NCBI GenBank assembly: GCA_946182825.1
Contig: CAMGZH010000011.1
Coordinates: 1-64,000 of the forward strand
Length of the DNA stretch: 64,000 nucleotides
Source of the DNA: an uncultured Lachnospiraceae bacterium
Lineage (GTDB): Bacteria; Bacillota; Clostridia; Lachnospirales; Lachnospiraceae
Reading direction: 5' to 3'
This document shows, piece after piece, positions 19,325-28,532 of the stretch (position 1 is its first letter; each line of letters starts with the position of its first letter). A program made the position numbers and the translations under genes. Below the pieces are notes generated by a model, which saw only the letters and a program-made list of their open reading frames with translations, was not told the origin of the DNA and made no database searches.

Positions 19325-20167
19325 ATGGCAAAGATTATCGATGGTAAGAAGATATCGGCTGATATCAAAGAAGAGATCAGGGTAGAGGTTTCAGCCCTTA
19401 AAGAACAGGGCAGGGAAGTTACACTTGCTGTTGTGCTGGTGGGAGAAGATCCGGCTTCCCAGGTCTATGTCCGCAATAAGAAAAAGGCCTGCGAGTTTGT
19501 GGGAATCAGGTCTTTATCCTATGAGCTTCCGGCATCCACCACCCAGGAGGAGCTTTTGCTTCTGGTTGAGAAGCTGAATCGGGATGATAGTGTCAATGGA
19601 ATTCTAGTGCAGCTTCCGTTGCCGGGGCACATTGATGAGGATGAAGTGATCCGTGCCATCGACCCGAAGAAGGACGTGGACGGATTTCATCCAATGAGCG
19701 TGGGAGCCTTGTCCATCGGCCAGCCGGGCTATGTTTCCTGTACTCCGGCAGGCATCATTCAGCTTCTGAAGCGAAGCGATATTGAACTTGACGGTAAAAA
19801 CTGTGTAATCATCGGTCGAAGCAATATTGTGGGTAAGCCCATGGCCATGCTGATGCTTCGTGAGAATGCGACCGTAACCGTGACCCATTCCCACACGAAG
19901 AATTTAAAGGAGATCACCAGAGAGGCTGATATTCTCATTGTAGCCATCGGTAAGACAAAGTTTATTACAGCAGACTACGTAAAAGAAGGCGCTGTGGTCG
20001 TCGATGTTGGAATGGATCGAGATGAGAACGGAAAGCTTTGCGGCGATGTTGATTTTGACTCTGTAGAAAAGGTTGCGCAGGCAATCACACCGGTTCCGGG
20101 TGGCGTTGGTCCTATGACCATTGCAATGCTTATGAAAAACTGCCTGACATCACTTGAACTTAAATAA
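19325..20167 (+). CDS. folD: Methylenetetrahydrofolate dehydrogenase / methenyltetrahydrofolate cyclohydrolase
   Basis: Bifunctional enzyme interconverting 5,10-methylene-, 5,10-methenyl- and 10-formyl-THF, the next steps after Fhs. The 280-residue protein carries YVRNKKKACEFVGI with the catalytic Tyr and Lys near 50-57, the LVQLPLPGHID motif, the NADP-site GRSNIVGKPMAMLML and the C-terminal PVPGGVGPMTIAMLM signature. AAAAGGAGAAAGATTC precedes the start. Complete and of normal length. Confidence 0.97.
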   Translation: MAKIIDGKKISADIKEEIRVEVSALKEQGREVTLAVVLVGEDPASQVYVRNKKKACEFVGIRSLSYELPASTTQEELLLLVEKLNRDDSVNGILVQLPLPGHIDEDEVIRAIDPKKDVDGFHPMSVGALSIGQPGYVSCTPAGIIQLLKRSDIELDGKNCVIIGRSNIVGKPMAMLMLRENATVTVTHSHTKNLKEITREADILIVAIGKTKFITADYVKEGAVVVDVGMDRDENGKLCGDVDFDSVEKVAQAITPVPGGVGPMTIAMLMKNCLTSLELK

Positions 20168-20179
20168 GGAGTAGGAAGC

Positions 20180-21277
20180 ATGATCTGTCCAAACTGCAAA
20201 ACCGAATTTGATGATGGTCTGGTTCATTGCCCGATCTGCAACACCCCTCTTCAAATCGTGCCGGATTACAATTCACTGGATGACGAGATCCCGCACGTAG
20301 AAAAAAAGGAGAAAAGAGGGCAGGAGAAGAAGCCACATCCGGTTAAAAAGAAAAAAAAGATCCCGAAAAGGGTGATCATTCTGATTCTTGTGTTGCTTTC
20401 TCTTTTTGCCCTTGTCTGGTATCTGTACGTTTGCTCTTTTTCTTACCAGTATGCAGCCGGCAAGAAAGCAGATTCCAATGGGGATTATGAAAAGGCCATG
20501 AACCATTACCTGAATGCGTTGCACAGAGATGACAGTGATCCAAGGATCCTTGTTGCCCTCGGCAATGATGCGATGCAGCTTGGCAGGAAGAAAACGGCAG
20601 AGAGCTACCTTCTTTCCGCTGTGAAAAAGGACGGAAGCTATGCAAGGGGCTTTACACTTTTGCTCACCTTATATGAGCAGGAGGGAAATTATGACAAGAT
20701 GAAGGAGGCCCTTTCCTACGCCACCACGGATCGGACCAAGGAGATCTTTAAGGATTATCTGATCCTGCCGCCGACATTTTCACAGGAGGCAGGCAAATAT
20801 GATGATGATGTGGAGCTTACCCTTACACCGCCGGAGGGAGAGGATTACGATATCTTCTACACACTGGACGGAAGTTCTCCAAATGGAGAGGGGGCAAGGA
20901 TGTACCAGGAGCCTATCCTTCTGACAGAGGGAAAGACCACCATTAAGGCGGTATGCCGTAATGCCAACGGTAAATTCGGTAAGGTGGTGAAGGCCACCTA
21001 TAAGATCAAGTATGCCCAGCCTTCGGTACCGAAGATCTCGCCGGATGGCGGAAGCTTTGACAAGCCTACGAAGGTCACATTATCAAGCGATCGCGAGGAT
21101 GATGAGATCTACTACACATGGAACGGAAGTGATCCGACGGATAAGAGTAGCCTGTACAGCGGACCGATCTCGGTTCCGGAAGGCAATCAGATCCTTTCGG
21201 TTATGGTCATCGATCGTCATGGAAAGTCGTCAAAGATCGTAAGAAGCAGTTTTAAATACAACACAGTGGAGGAGTAG
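20180..21277 (+). CDS. Zinc-ribbon, single-pass membrane protein with TPR and two chitobiase/beta-hexosaminidase C-terminal-like domains
   Basis: Function unknown. Domain order is clear: an N-terminal zinc ribbon (Cys3, Cys6, Cys17, Cys20), a Lys-rich stretch, one membrane helix (about 64-84), a TPR-like helical region (about 95-190), and two homologous beta domains (about 203-275 and 285-358) each with a YTLDGSSP or YTWNGSDP core, as in CHB_HEX_C_1 domains. The second domains would lie outside the cell with the zinc ribbon inside. It is 13 bases after folD and one base before the rlmH start. A role at the envelope is inferred; nothing points to an enzyme activity. Confidence 0.8.
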   Translation: MICPNCKTEFDDGLVHCPICNTPLQIVPDYNSLDDEIPHVEKKEKRGQEKKPHPVKKKKKIPKRVIILILVLLSLFALVWYLYVCSFSYQYAAGKKADSNGDYEKAMNHYLNALHRDDSDPRILVALGNDAMQLGRKKTAESYLLSAVKKDGSYARGFTLLLTLYEQEGNYDKMKEALSYATTDRTKEIFKDYLILPPTFSQEAGKYDDDVELTLTPPEGEDYDIFYTLDGSSPNGEGARMYQEPILLTEGKTTIKAVCRNANGKFGKVVKATYKIKYAQPSVPKISPDGGSFDKPTKVTLSSDREDDEIYYTWNGSDPTDKSSLYSGPISVPEGNQILSVMVIDRHGKSSKIVRSSFKYNTVEE

Positions 21278-21278
21278 T

Positions 21279-21758
21279 TTGCAGATATCCATTGTTTGCG
21301 TTGGAAAAGTAAAAGAAAAGTTCTACCGGGACGCTCTGGCGGAGTACGGAAAGCGTCTTGGACGGTATACCAAATTTTCCGTTGTTGAGGTATCCGATGA
21401 AAAGACACCGGATCATCCGACGGAGGTGGAAAAGGAACAGATCCTTTCTAAGGAGGCGGACCGTATTTTGTCAAAGATAAGTGATAAAACCTACGTTATT
21501 GCTTTGGCGATTGAGGGAAAACGGCCGGACTCCGTGGAATTGGCCCAACACCTTCAGCAGTTGATGCTGTCCGGCAAGAGCAATCTTGCTTTTGTCATTG
21601 GAGGCTCTTTGGGACTTCATCCGGATGTTATTCGGCGAAGTGACGAGCAGTTGTCCTTTTCTGCCATGACATTTCCCCACCAGTTGATGCGGGTGATCCT
21701 GGCAGAACAGATCTATCGCAGTTTTCGGATCATATCAGGCGAACCATATCATAAGTAA
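21279..21758 (+). CDS. rlmH: 23S rRNA (pseudouridine-1915-N3)-methyltransferase RlmH
   Basis: SPOUT-class methyltransferase that methylates pseudouridine 1915 of 23S rRNA in assembled 70S ribosomes. The 159-residue protein has MQISIVCVGKVKEKFYRDAL at the start, the SAM-site FVIGGSLGLHPDVI, and the C-terminal FPHQLMRVILAEQIYRSFRI knot signature. Initiation is at TTG, placed well after GTGGAGGAG; no ATG fits. The family start (xKIxIxxVGKxK) supports this choice. It is essentially joined to the preceding gene. Confidence 0.96.
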   Translation: MQISIVCVGKVKEKFYRDALAEYGKRLGRYTKFSVVEVSDEKTPDHPTEVEKEQILSKEADRILSKISDKTYVIALAIEGKRPDSVELAQHLQQLMLSGKSNLAFVIGGSLGLHPDVIRRSDEQLSFSAMTFPHQLMRVILAEQIYRSFRIISGEPYHK

Positions 21759-21771
21759 AGAGGGTGAATCT

Positions 21772-23031
21772 ATGAGAATGTTTGATATCATAGACAAGAA
21801 AAAACACGGTCTTGCACTTACGAAGGAAGAGATCGCTTATTTTGTGAAGGGTGTGACTTCGGGGGAGATCCCGGATTATCAGACCACAGCACTTCTGATG
21901 GCAATCTGTTTTAAGGGAATGACAGATGAGGAGACGGCAGAACTTACCCTGGAGATGGCCCACAGTGGAGATGAGATGGATCTTTCCCATCTGTCCGGAA
22001 TCAAGGTGGACAAGCATTCCACCGGAGGAATCGGTGATAAGACCACTCTGATCCTGGGGCCTTTGATGGCGGCCTGCGGTCTTCCTGTTGTTAAAATGAG
22101 TGGAAGAGGGCTTGGACTTACCGGTGGAACCATTGATAAGCTTGAGTCTATTCCCGGCTTATCCTGTGCCCTTTCTATGGATGATTTTTTCAAACAGGTG
22201 GAAGAGCTTGGAGTAGCTGTTGCTTCACAGACGCAAGCTTTGGCACCCTGCGATAAAAAACTTTATGCTCTTCGGGATACCACAGCAACCGTTGACTGCA
22301 TTCCGCTCATTGCTTCAAGTATTATGAGTAAAAAGCTGGCAAGCGGAAGCGATGCCATCGTTTTGGATGTTAAATATGGAAGCGGTGCTTTCATGAAGAC
22401 CAGAGAGGATGCCCAAAAACTGGCAGAGATCATGGTTGCGATCGGAACACACTGCGGTCGTCGTATGGACTATGTGATCTCGGATATGGAGCAGCCGTTG
22501 GGACAGGCTGTTGGAAATTCCATTGAAGTCAACGAGGCGGTCATGACCCTAAAAGGACAGGGGCCAAAGGATCTAAGAGACGTTGTATACCAGCTGGGGG
22601 CAAAGATGCTTTTGGTAGGGGACATCGTTGCAACGGAAGAGGAGGCCTATCCTTTGATGCAGGAACATCTTCAGGATGGCAGTGCCCTTGCAAAATTCCG
22701 TGAGATGATCCAAAGACAGGGAGGAGATCCCTCCTTTATGGATACAGAGGAACTGCTTCCGCTGGGAGAATTTTCAGAGGAAATCCGTTCCGACATAGAC
22801 GGTGTGGTAGCAAAGGTACAGGCCGATGTCATCGGACATACGGCTCTGGATCTTGGAGCAGGAAGAGCTACAAAGGATGAGTCCATCGATCCGGGCAGCG
22901 GTGTGTTCGTATATAAGAAGGTGGGAGATCCTGTGAAAAAGGGAGAGATCCTGGCAAAGATCTATTCCGGTTCCAAGGAGAAACTTTTTGCGGCAGAAAA
23001 GGAATGCCGGGAGGCATTTTTGATCAATTAG
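21772..23031 (+). CDS. pdp: Pyrimidine-nucleoside phosphorylase
   Basis: Phosphorolyses thymidine, deoxyuridine and uridine to the base and (deoxy)ribose 1-phosphate for salvage. The 419-residue protein shows the phosphate-site KHSTGGIGDK near 82-91, the family signature SGRGLGLTGGTIDKLE near 110-125, and a C-terminal barrel-sandwich domain typical of Pdp/DeoA. Bacillus-type Pdp (broad specificity) fits better than E. coli-type DeoA because of the clostridial context, but this is an inference. No deoC or cdd gene is adjacent. phoH begins 20 bases after its stop. Confidence 0.93.
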   Translation: MRMFDIIDKKKHGLALTKEEIAYFVKGVTSGEIPDYQTTALLMAICFKGMTDEETAELTLEMAHSGDEMDLSHLSGIKVDKHSTGGIGDKTTLILGPLMAACGLPVVKMSGRGLGLTGGTIDKLESIPGLSCALSMDDFFKQVEELGVAVASQTQALAPCDKKLYALRDTTATVDCIPLIASSIMSKKLASGSDAIVLDVKYGSGAFMKTREDAQKLAEIMVAIGTHCGRRMDYVISDMEQPLGQAVGNSIEVNEAVMTLKGQGPKDLRDVVYQLGAKMLLVGDIVATEEEAYPLMQEHLQDGSALAKFREMIQRQGGDPSFMDTEELLPLGEFSEEIRSDIDGVVAKVQADVIGHTALDLGAGRATKDESIDPGSGVFVYKKVGDPVKKGEILAKIYSGSKEKLFAAEKECREAFLIN

Positions 23032-23051
23032 ACAGTAATAGAGGTAGTATT

Positions 23052-24074
23052 TTGGCAGAGATGGTACTTGAGATCCCATCCGGGGATCTGCAGAATATTT
23101 TTGGTGAGTTTGACCGGAATGTAAAGCTTCTTGAGGAACAGATGCATGTAGATCTGATTCCCAGAGGAGATCTTGTGAAAATGTCCGGGGAAGAAAGAGA
23201 TCTTGCTTTTGCAAAGGATATCCTGTTGCAGTTAAAGGAACTTTCGGAGCGGGGAAATGTGATAACAGAACAGGATGTTCGTTATGCATTATCCATTAAA
23301 GAAAAGATGCAGGATCGGCCTATGACAGCAATGGATACCCAGCTGATCTGTCATACGATCTCCGGAAAGCCGGTGAAACCTAAGACCTTGGGACAGAAGA
23401 AATATGTGGAGTCCATTCGGGATAAGATGATCACCTTTGGTGTGGGACCGGCAGGTACCGGTAAGACTTACCTTGCCATGGCAATGGCGATCACAGCCTT
23501 TCAGAGAGAGGATGTGGAGCGGATCATTTTGACACGTCCCGCCATCGAGGCAGGTGAGAAACTGGGATTTTTACCGGGAGATCTGCAAAGTAAGATCGAT
23601 CCCTATCTTCGTCCGTTGTACGACGCCCTGTATCAGATCATGGGAGCTGAAAATTTCCAGAGGAATATGGAAAAGGGCAGGATCGAGGTGGCACCTCTTG
23701 CCTATATGCGAGGCCGAACCTTAGACAATGCCTTTATCATTTTGGATGAGGCACAGAATACCACCACAGCTCAGATGAAGATGTTCTTAACACGAATCGG
23801 ATTTGGAAGTAAGGCAGTTATTACGGGAGATGCAACCCAGAAGGATCTTGCACCCGGAACCGTAAGCGGACTGGATGTGGCCTTGAAGGTTCTTTCCTCT
23901 GTTGATGATATCGCAATTTGTCAGCTGAACGGTGCGGATGTTGTTCGTCATCCGCTGGTACAGAAGATTGTTAATGCTTATGAAGACTATGAAAAAAAGC
24001 AAAATAAAAAAGATCAGCAACGTAAAGCGCAAGGACATGGCCGGCGCACGACCCAGAGAAGGGATCTCTCTTAA
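23052..24074 (+). CDS. phoH: PhoH-family ATPase
   Basis: PhoH proteins are ATPases linked to RNA metabolism and are nearly always encoded beside ybeY. The 340-residue protein has an N-terminal KH-like region, Walker A GPAGTGKT at 132-139 and Walker B FIILDEAQN near 230. I start it at a TTG (MAEMVLEIPS) with GAGGT six bases upstream; an earlier in-frame ATG would overlap pdp and lacks a ribosome site. The order phoH - pgpH-like - ybeY is conserved in Firmicutes. Confidence 0.93.
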   Translation: MAEMVLEIPSGDLQNIFGEFDRNVKLLEEQMHVDLIPRGDLVKMSGEERDLAFAKDILLQLKELSERGNVITEQDVRYALSIKEKMQDRPMTAMDTQLICHTISGKPVKPKTLGQKKYVESIRDKMITFGVGPAGTGKTYLAMAMAITAFQREDVERIILTRPAIEAGEKLGFLPGDLQSKIDPYLRPLYDALYQIMGAENFQRNMEKGRIEVAPLAYMRGRTLDNAFIILDEAQNTTTAQMKMFLTRIGFGSKAVITGDATQKDLAPGTVSGLDVALKVLSSVDDIAICQLNGADVVRHPLVQKIVNAYEDYEKKQNKKDQQRKAQGHGRRTTQRRDLS

Positions 24075-25239
24075 GAGAACAATCTACCTTTGCTTTTGTC
24101 TGCTGCTGTATCTCACAGGGACAGCACTTCTGTGTGTCCAGGGATCTCTGGCTTTGGGCGGGATCCTGTGTGTAGGTTCTGTGGCCTTTTTGATGGCGCT
24201 TTGCATCATATCCATCCTTCTCCATGAGAGAAGGGAGGGAAAAATCCTTTATAAGGAGACCAGCTACCGGTATCTTTTCTTTTTGTCCGTCATTGCCTGG
24301 GGCGTCGTACTGGGATTTTCTTTTTTTGAGCCCTATGCGTATCCGGCTCTTTTGATGGGAATGATCTTTTCGGCGTTTGGAGGAGATATCCTGGCCCTTT
24401 CCCTTGGTCTGTACCTGGATCTTGTCTACTGCCTGTCCCTTGGATTGAGTGGTTTTTATACAGCAATCTATGTGGGACTTACCGTATGCGGTGTATTACT
24501 TTCAAGAGTTTTACGTGAGCAGAAGCGGTTTGAGAAGATCAGCAGCCTGCTTATGATCCTGGCTTTGACGGTGGGGTTTGCGGCGGTAGCCGGATATTTT
24601 ACGGATCTTCGCCTTCCCCTTCGGACGCTGATCATCGCCGGTACTGTTGGCTTTTTTGAGGTTTTATACAGCCTTCTGGTTCTGCCGCGCCTGGATGATC
24701 TGATCCATCATGAGGAATATGTTTTGTACGAGACCCTTCTGGATCCGGCATATTCTTTGATCGTGGAGCTCCGCTCGTTTTCTGAGGGAGAGTACCAGAG
24801 AGCGCAGAAGGTATCTCGCCTTGCCCGGGAGTGCGGTGAGGAGATCGGCGTGAATGCAAAGCTTTGCGCCGCCGGCGGACTGTATTACCGGATCGGTAAG
24901 ATGATGGGAGAACCGGAGATCAATCATGCGGTTAAAATCGCTTCCCGACATAATTTCCCGAAGGAGCTGACCAATATTTTGTATGAATACGAAGCGGTAC
25001 TGAAAAAGCCTTCCTCGGAAGAGTCGGCCATCGTGCATATGTGCGATGCCCTGGTGAAGAAGGTAGAGGCTTTTGCTGCAAGTTCCGACAGTATGGAAAG
25101 CAGCTGGAATCAGGAAATGGTGATCTATCAGACATTAAATGAACTGTCGTCTCTGGGAATCTATGATGACAGTTCCATCAGTATGAATCAGTTCCTTAAG
25201 ATTCGTAACAGACTGGTTCGTGAAGGGAGTTTAGTATGA
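23989..25239 (+). CDS. Short PgpH/YqfF-like membrane protein with degenerate HD domain
   Basis: By position between phoH and ybeY and by its 7TM plus HD layout this corresponds to PgpH/YqfF, which hydrolyses c-di-AMP in other Firmicutes. At about 416 residues it is much shorter than the usual about 700: the extracellular 7TMR-HDED part is missing. About seven hydrophobic segments cover residues 25-240. In the HD domain the catalytic positions are altered: the usual YHHS is YQRA (269-272), the usual YHDIGK is YYRIGK (299-304), and the late HH pair is replaced near YEYE (332-335). A late Asp (MCDALVKKVEAF) remains. It probably cannot hydrolyse nucleotides. The start is uncertain: ATGs at 23980, 23989 and 24037 all lack strong ribosome sites, and the first two lie inside phoH. 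Confidence 0.75.
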   Translation: MKKSKIKKISNVKRKDMAGARPREGISLKRTIYLCFCLLLYLTGTALLCVQGSLALGGILCVGSVAFLMALCIISILLHERREGKILYKETSYRYLFFLSVIAWGVVLGFSFFEPYAYPALLMGMIFSAFGGDILALSLGLYLDLVYCLSLGLSGFYTAIYVGLTVCGVLLSRVLREQKRFEKISSLLMILALTVGFAAVAGYFTDLRLPLRTLIIAGTVGFFEVLYSLLVLPRLDDLIHHEEYVLYETLLDPAYSLIVELRSFSEGEYQRAQKVSRLARECGEEIGVNAKLCAAGGLYYRIGKMMGEPEINHAVKIASRHNFPKELTNILYEYEAVLKKPSSEESAIVHMCDALVKKVEAFAASSDSMESSWNQEMVIYQTLNELSSLGIYDDSSISMNQFLKIRNRLVREGSLV

Positions 25240-25733
25240 CCTTAATACTTGAACATGAAGTCACGGAGGGCCTGGACTTTGATTATGAGCAGGTGGCGAA
25301 GGATGTGATCGAGGCATCCCTTACCAACGAAGCGTTTCCTTATGAGGTTCAGGTATCATTGACACTGACGGGAATGGAGGAGATCCATGCGATCAACCGG
25401 CAGTTCCGCCAGATCGACCGTCCGACGGATGTCCTTTCCTTTCCGATGATCGATTATCCGGCGCCGGGGGATTTTTCTCTGCTGGATGAGGATCTTTCGG
25501 TGTTTGATCCGGAGAGCGGAGAGGCCGTGCTTGGGGATATAGTTTTAAATATTCCCCAGGTCTTGATACAGGCGAAGGAATACGGGCACAGTGTTCTGCG
25601 GGAATATGCTTTTTTGATAGCTCACAGTATGCTTCATTTGATGGGCTATGATCATATGGAACAAGAAGAACGAGAGCAGATGGAGGAGCATCAGAGACAG
25701 ATCATGGATCGGCTGTCCATCACAAGGGGGTAA
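25236..25733 (+). CDS. ybeY: Endoribonuclease YbeY (16S rRNA maturation)
   Basis: Zinc-dependent single-strand endoribonuclease involved in 16S rRNA 3' end maturation and ribosome quality control. The 165-residue protein has the metal motif HSMLHLMGYDH (H-x3-H-x5-H) near 130-140 and the PTDVLSFPM substrate segment near 65-73. Its ATG overlaps the stop of the upstream gene in an ATGA, with GAAGGGAG as ribosome site. The usual downstream partners dgkA, cdd and era are not here. Confidence 0.96.
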   Translation: MTLILEHEVTEGLDFDYEQVAKDVIEASLTNEAFPYEVQVSLTLTGMEEIHAINRQFRQIDRPTDVLSFPMIDYPAPGDFSLLDEDLSVFDPESGEAVLGDIVLNIPQVLIQAKEYGHSVLREYAFLIAHSMLHLMGYDHMEQEEREQMEEHQRQIMDRLSITRG

Positions 25734-25738
25734 GGAGT

Positions 25739-26845
25739 ATGAAAAAGAACAAGGCACTTAAGATCAGTCTGGGCATTTTAGCCCTTTCGGTTGCATTTGC
25801 AGGAGCACTTGCATTTAGCGGCTGTAATAAGAAGGCACAAAAGCCGAAGCAAAAGCCGAAGGTGGAAAATGTGGTTACGCCTCAGCCGGAGCCGGAAGAG
25901 GAAAAACCACAGTTTTTCAGTCGACTGACAGGTCTTCCGGTTAAGGAGAGTACTACAAAGAAGCGTCCCATCGCTGTTATGATCGAAAACACAAAAGCAT
26001 GTCAGCCTCATTACGGGATCAATAAGGCCGGCATTGTCTATGAGTGTCCGGTGGAAGGTGGAATTACCCGTGAGATGGGAATTTTCGAGAACTATTCCGG
26101 CTTGAAACGATTCGGAAATGTTCGAAGCTGTCGTCCTTACTATGTATACATCGCAAAGGAATTTGATGCTGTCTATGTGCATTTTGGACAGAGTACCCAG
26201 GGTAAGCAGCTTCTTGCAACCGGTATTGTGGATGATCTGAACGGACTGGACGGTTCTATTTCTTCCAGCGTTTTCTACCGCACATCCGATAAGGCGGCGC
26301 CGCATAATGCCTATACCTCAACGGAGGGCATTAAAAAGGGTATGAAGATGAAGAACTTTGCAACAAAGATCAAGTCAGAGACACCGTCTCACTTTACCTT
26401 TGCCGATGAGGAATATACGCCGGAGGGAAAGGATGCGCAGGTAATCTGCCCATACTTCTTTGACAATAAGCCGTATTTTATTTATGATAGTTCGTCGGGG
26501 AAATATGCCCGCTATGAGTTCTCGGCTCCGGAGAAGGATGCTGTGGACGGCAAGCAGGTAAAGGTTAAGAATATTATTTTCCAGAATGTGCCTTCTTCTA
26601 CCTATGAAGGTGGACTTAAGCTGAATATTCCGTTGACCGGAAAGGGAAAGGGAACCTATTTTACCAAGGGTAAGATGGTACCGGTCACCTGGAAAAAGGA
26701 TTCGGACAAGTCCATTACACATTACTATACAGAGGATGGTAAGGAACTTAAGGTTAATCCGGGAAAGACCTGGGTATGTCTGATTCAGGAAAGCCAGGCG
26801 GCTAAGAACAGAATTTATGCAACTGTGAAAGAATCCGGATATTAA
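25739..26845 (+). CDS. DUF3048 (YerB-like) lipoprotein
   Basis: Function unknown; family members such as B. subtilis YerB are surface lipoproteins. The 368-residue product has a basic N-terminus, a hydrophobic stretch and a lipobox-like FSGC with Cys29, followed by a Pro/Glu/Lys-rich spacer and the two-part DUF3048 domain (about 60-205 and 230-365). Within it, RPIAVMIEN, GITREMGIF and RSCRPYYV are the conserved parts I recognise. Ribosome site GTAAGGAGT. It sits between ybeY and a flippase-type gene, consistent with an envelope role. Confidence 0.85.
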   Translation: MKKNKALKISLGILALSVAFAGALAFSGCNKKAQKPKQKPKVENVVTPQPEPEEEKPQFFSRLTGLPVKESTTKKRPIAVMIENTKACQPHYGINKAGIVYECPVEGGITREMGIFENYSGLKRFGNVRSCRPYYVYIAKEFDAVYVHFGQSTQGKQLLATGIVDDLNGLDGSISSSVFYRTSDKAAPHNAYTSTEGIKKGMKMKNFATKIKSETPSHFTFADEEYTPEGKDAQVICPYFFDNKPYFIYDSSSGKYARYEFSAPEKDAVDGKQVKVKNIIFQNVPSSTYEGGLKLNIPLTGKGKGTYFTKGKMVPVTWKKDSDKSITHYYTEDGKELKVNPGKTWVCLIQESQAAKNRIYATVKESGY

Positions 26846-26853
26846 GGATTATT

Positions 26854-28527
26854 ATGAGTCAATCAACCAAAAAAAGTGATACAAATTTTCTGATGCAGGG
26901 GTCGATCCTGGCCGTTGCATCCATTATCAGTCGAATCGTGGGTCTTATTTACCGTATGCCTTTAAAGGGTATCATCGGTAAGGTCGGAAACAACTATTAC
27001 GGAACGGCTTTCGAGATCTATAACATTATATTGATCATTTCGTCCTACAGTATTCCTCTTGCTGTATCAAAGCTTGTGGCAACAAGGGTCAGCAAGGGAG
27101 AATACAAGAATGTACATAAGATATTAAAGGGATCCCTGCTGTTTGCCGCAGTCAGCGGCGGTAGCGCATCTCTTATCGTATATTTCGGTGCGGATATTTT
27201 TACCAATATGCTTCGGACACCCATGGCATCCATTGCCCTTCGTGTCCTTGCGCCGGTTATTTTCCTGGTGGCCATCGTGGGCGTGTTCCGTGGATTTTTC
27301 CAGGGGTTGAACACCATGATGCCGACGGCGTTTTCCCAGATTGCCGAGCAGATCATCAATGCTGTGGTATCCATTATTGCAGCCTATTTTCTCTTTTCCT
27401 ACGGAGCAAAGGTGGGAAAGGTCTTAGGTGACAGCGATGACTATGCGGCGGCCTATGGTGCTGCGGGCGGTACCTTAGGTACTTTGATGGGATCGGTAAC
27501 GGCCCTTTTGTTTGTGCTTTTTATCTACAGTCTGTATAAGAGGATCTTAAAGCGCAAGATGAGACATGACCATGTGTCGGTGGATGTAAGTTACGGAACG
27601 GTTATGTGGATCCTGGTGTCTACCATTATTCCGGTGTTACTGTCTACCACCCTGTATAATATTTCTTCCATCATTGATCAGGGTATTTTTAAAAACCTTG
27701 TCTACTGGCAGGGATACGATCACCATCTGGTATCCGAGTGGTGGGGCGTATACACCGGTCAGTACCGCGTAATCATCAATGTGCCGATTTCCATTGCAGG
27801 AGCGATGGCGTCTTCTTCTGTTCCAAGTCTTACCAAGGCATATCAGACAGGAGACGGAGAGCTGGTTAAGAAAAGAATTCACTCCGCCACACGGTTTATT
27901 ATGCTGATCGCCTTCCCGTGTACTGTGGGAATCGCAGTGCTTGCAGGACCGATCCAGAGACTTTTGTTCCATGATGCGGATCCGGTTTCTGCCTACATGC
28001 TGATCGTCGGAGCTATTTCGGTTCTGTTTTATTCTCTGTCGACTTTGTCCAACGGATTGTTGCAGGGAATTGACAAGTTAAAGCTTCCGGTTCGAAACGC
28101 AGCCATTTCTCTGGTGCTGCAGGCGATCTTCCTTGTGGTGATGATCGTGGGATTTAGGCTTCATATCTATGCTGTTGTCCTTGCCAATGCATTCTACGCA
28201 CTTTTGATGTGTGTATTAAACGGCTGGGGTATCCATAAGTACAGTGGAACCAAGCAGGATGTGAAAAAGACCTATCTGCTTCCGGGGATTTCTTCAGTTC
28301 TGATGGGAGCGATCGTATTTGGTGTATATTATCTGATTGAAACGACACTTGGCTCAAATGCAGTGGGAACTGCTGTTTCTATTTTTGCCGGAATGTTCAG
28401 TTACTTTATTATCATGCTTTTGGTCAAGGGTGTAACAAGAGAGGAACTTCTTCGGTTCCCGAAGGGTTCGCTTCTGGTACGTTTTGCCGAGAAACTGCAT
28501 TTGCTGCCGGCAGAACAAGAGGAGTAA
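26854..28527 (+). CDS. MVF/MOP-superfamily polysaccharide or lipid II flippase (SpoVB/YtgP-like)
   Basis: Polytopic membrane protein of 557 residues with about 14 hydrophobic segments. It starts with the family pattern FLMQGSILAVASIISRIVGLIYR, followed by GNNYYGTAFEIYNIILIISSYSIPLAVSKLVA, typical of SpoVB, YtgP (MurJ of B. subtilis) and related exporters that flip lipid-linked wall precursors. Whether it moves lipid II or another polymer cannot be decided from the sequence. It follows the DUF3048 lipoprotein by 8 bases. Confidence 0.87.
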   Translation: MSQSTKKSDTNFLMQGSILAVASIISRIVGLIYRMPLKGIIGKVGNNYYGTAFEIYNIILIISSYSIPLAVSKLVATRVSKGEYKNVHKILKGSLLFAAVSGGSASLIVYFGADIFTNMLRTPMASIALRVLAPVIFLVAIVGVFRGFFQGLNTMMPTAFSQIAEQIINAVVSIIAAYFLFSYGAKVGKVLGDSDDYAAAYGAAGGTLGTLMGSVTALLFVLFIYSLYKRILKRKMRHDHVSVDVSYGTVMWILVSTIIPVLLSTTLYNISSIIDQGIFKNLVYWQGYDHHLVSEWWGVYTGQYRVIINVPISIAGAMASSSVPSLTKAYQTGDGELVKKRIHSATRFIMLIAFPCTVGIAVLAGPIQRLLFHDADPVSAYMLIVGAISVLFYSLSTLSNGLLQGIDKLKLPVRNAAISLVLQAIFLVVMIVGFRLHIYAVVLANAFYALLMCVLNGWGIHKYSGTKQDVKKTYLLPGISSVLMGAIVFGVYYLIETTLGSNAVGTAVSIFAGMFSYFIIMLLVKGVTREELLRFPKGSLLVRFAEKLHLLPAEQEE

Positions 28528-28532
28528 GATGT

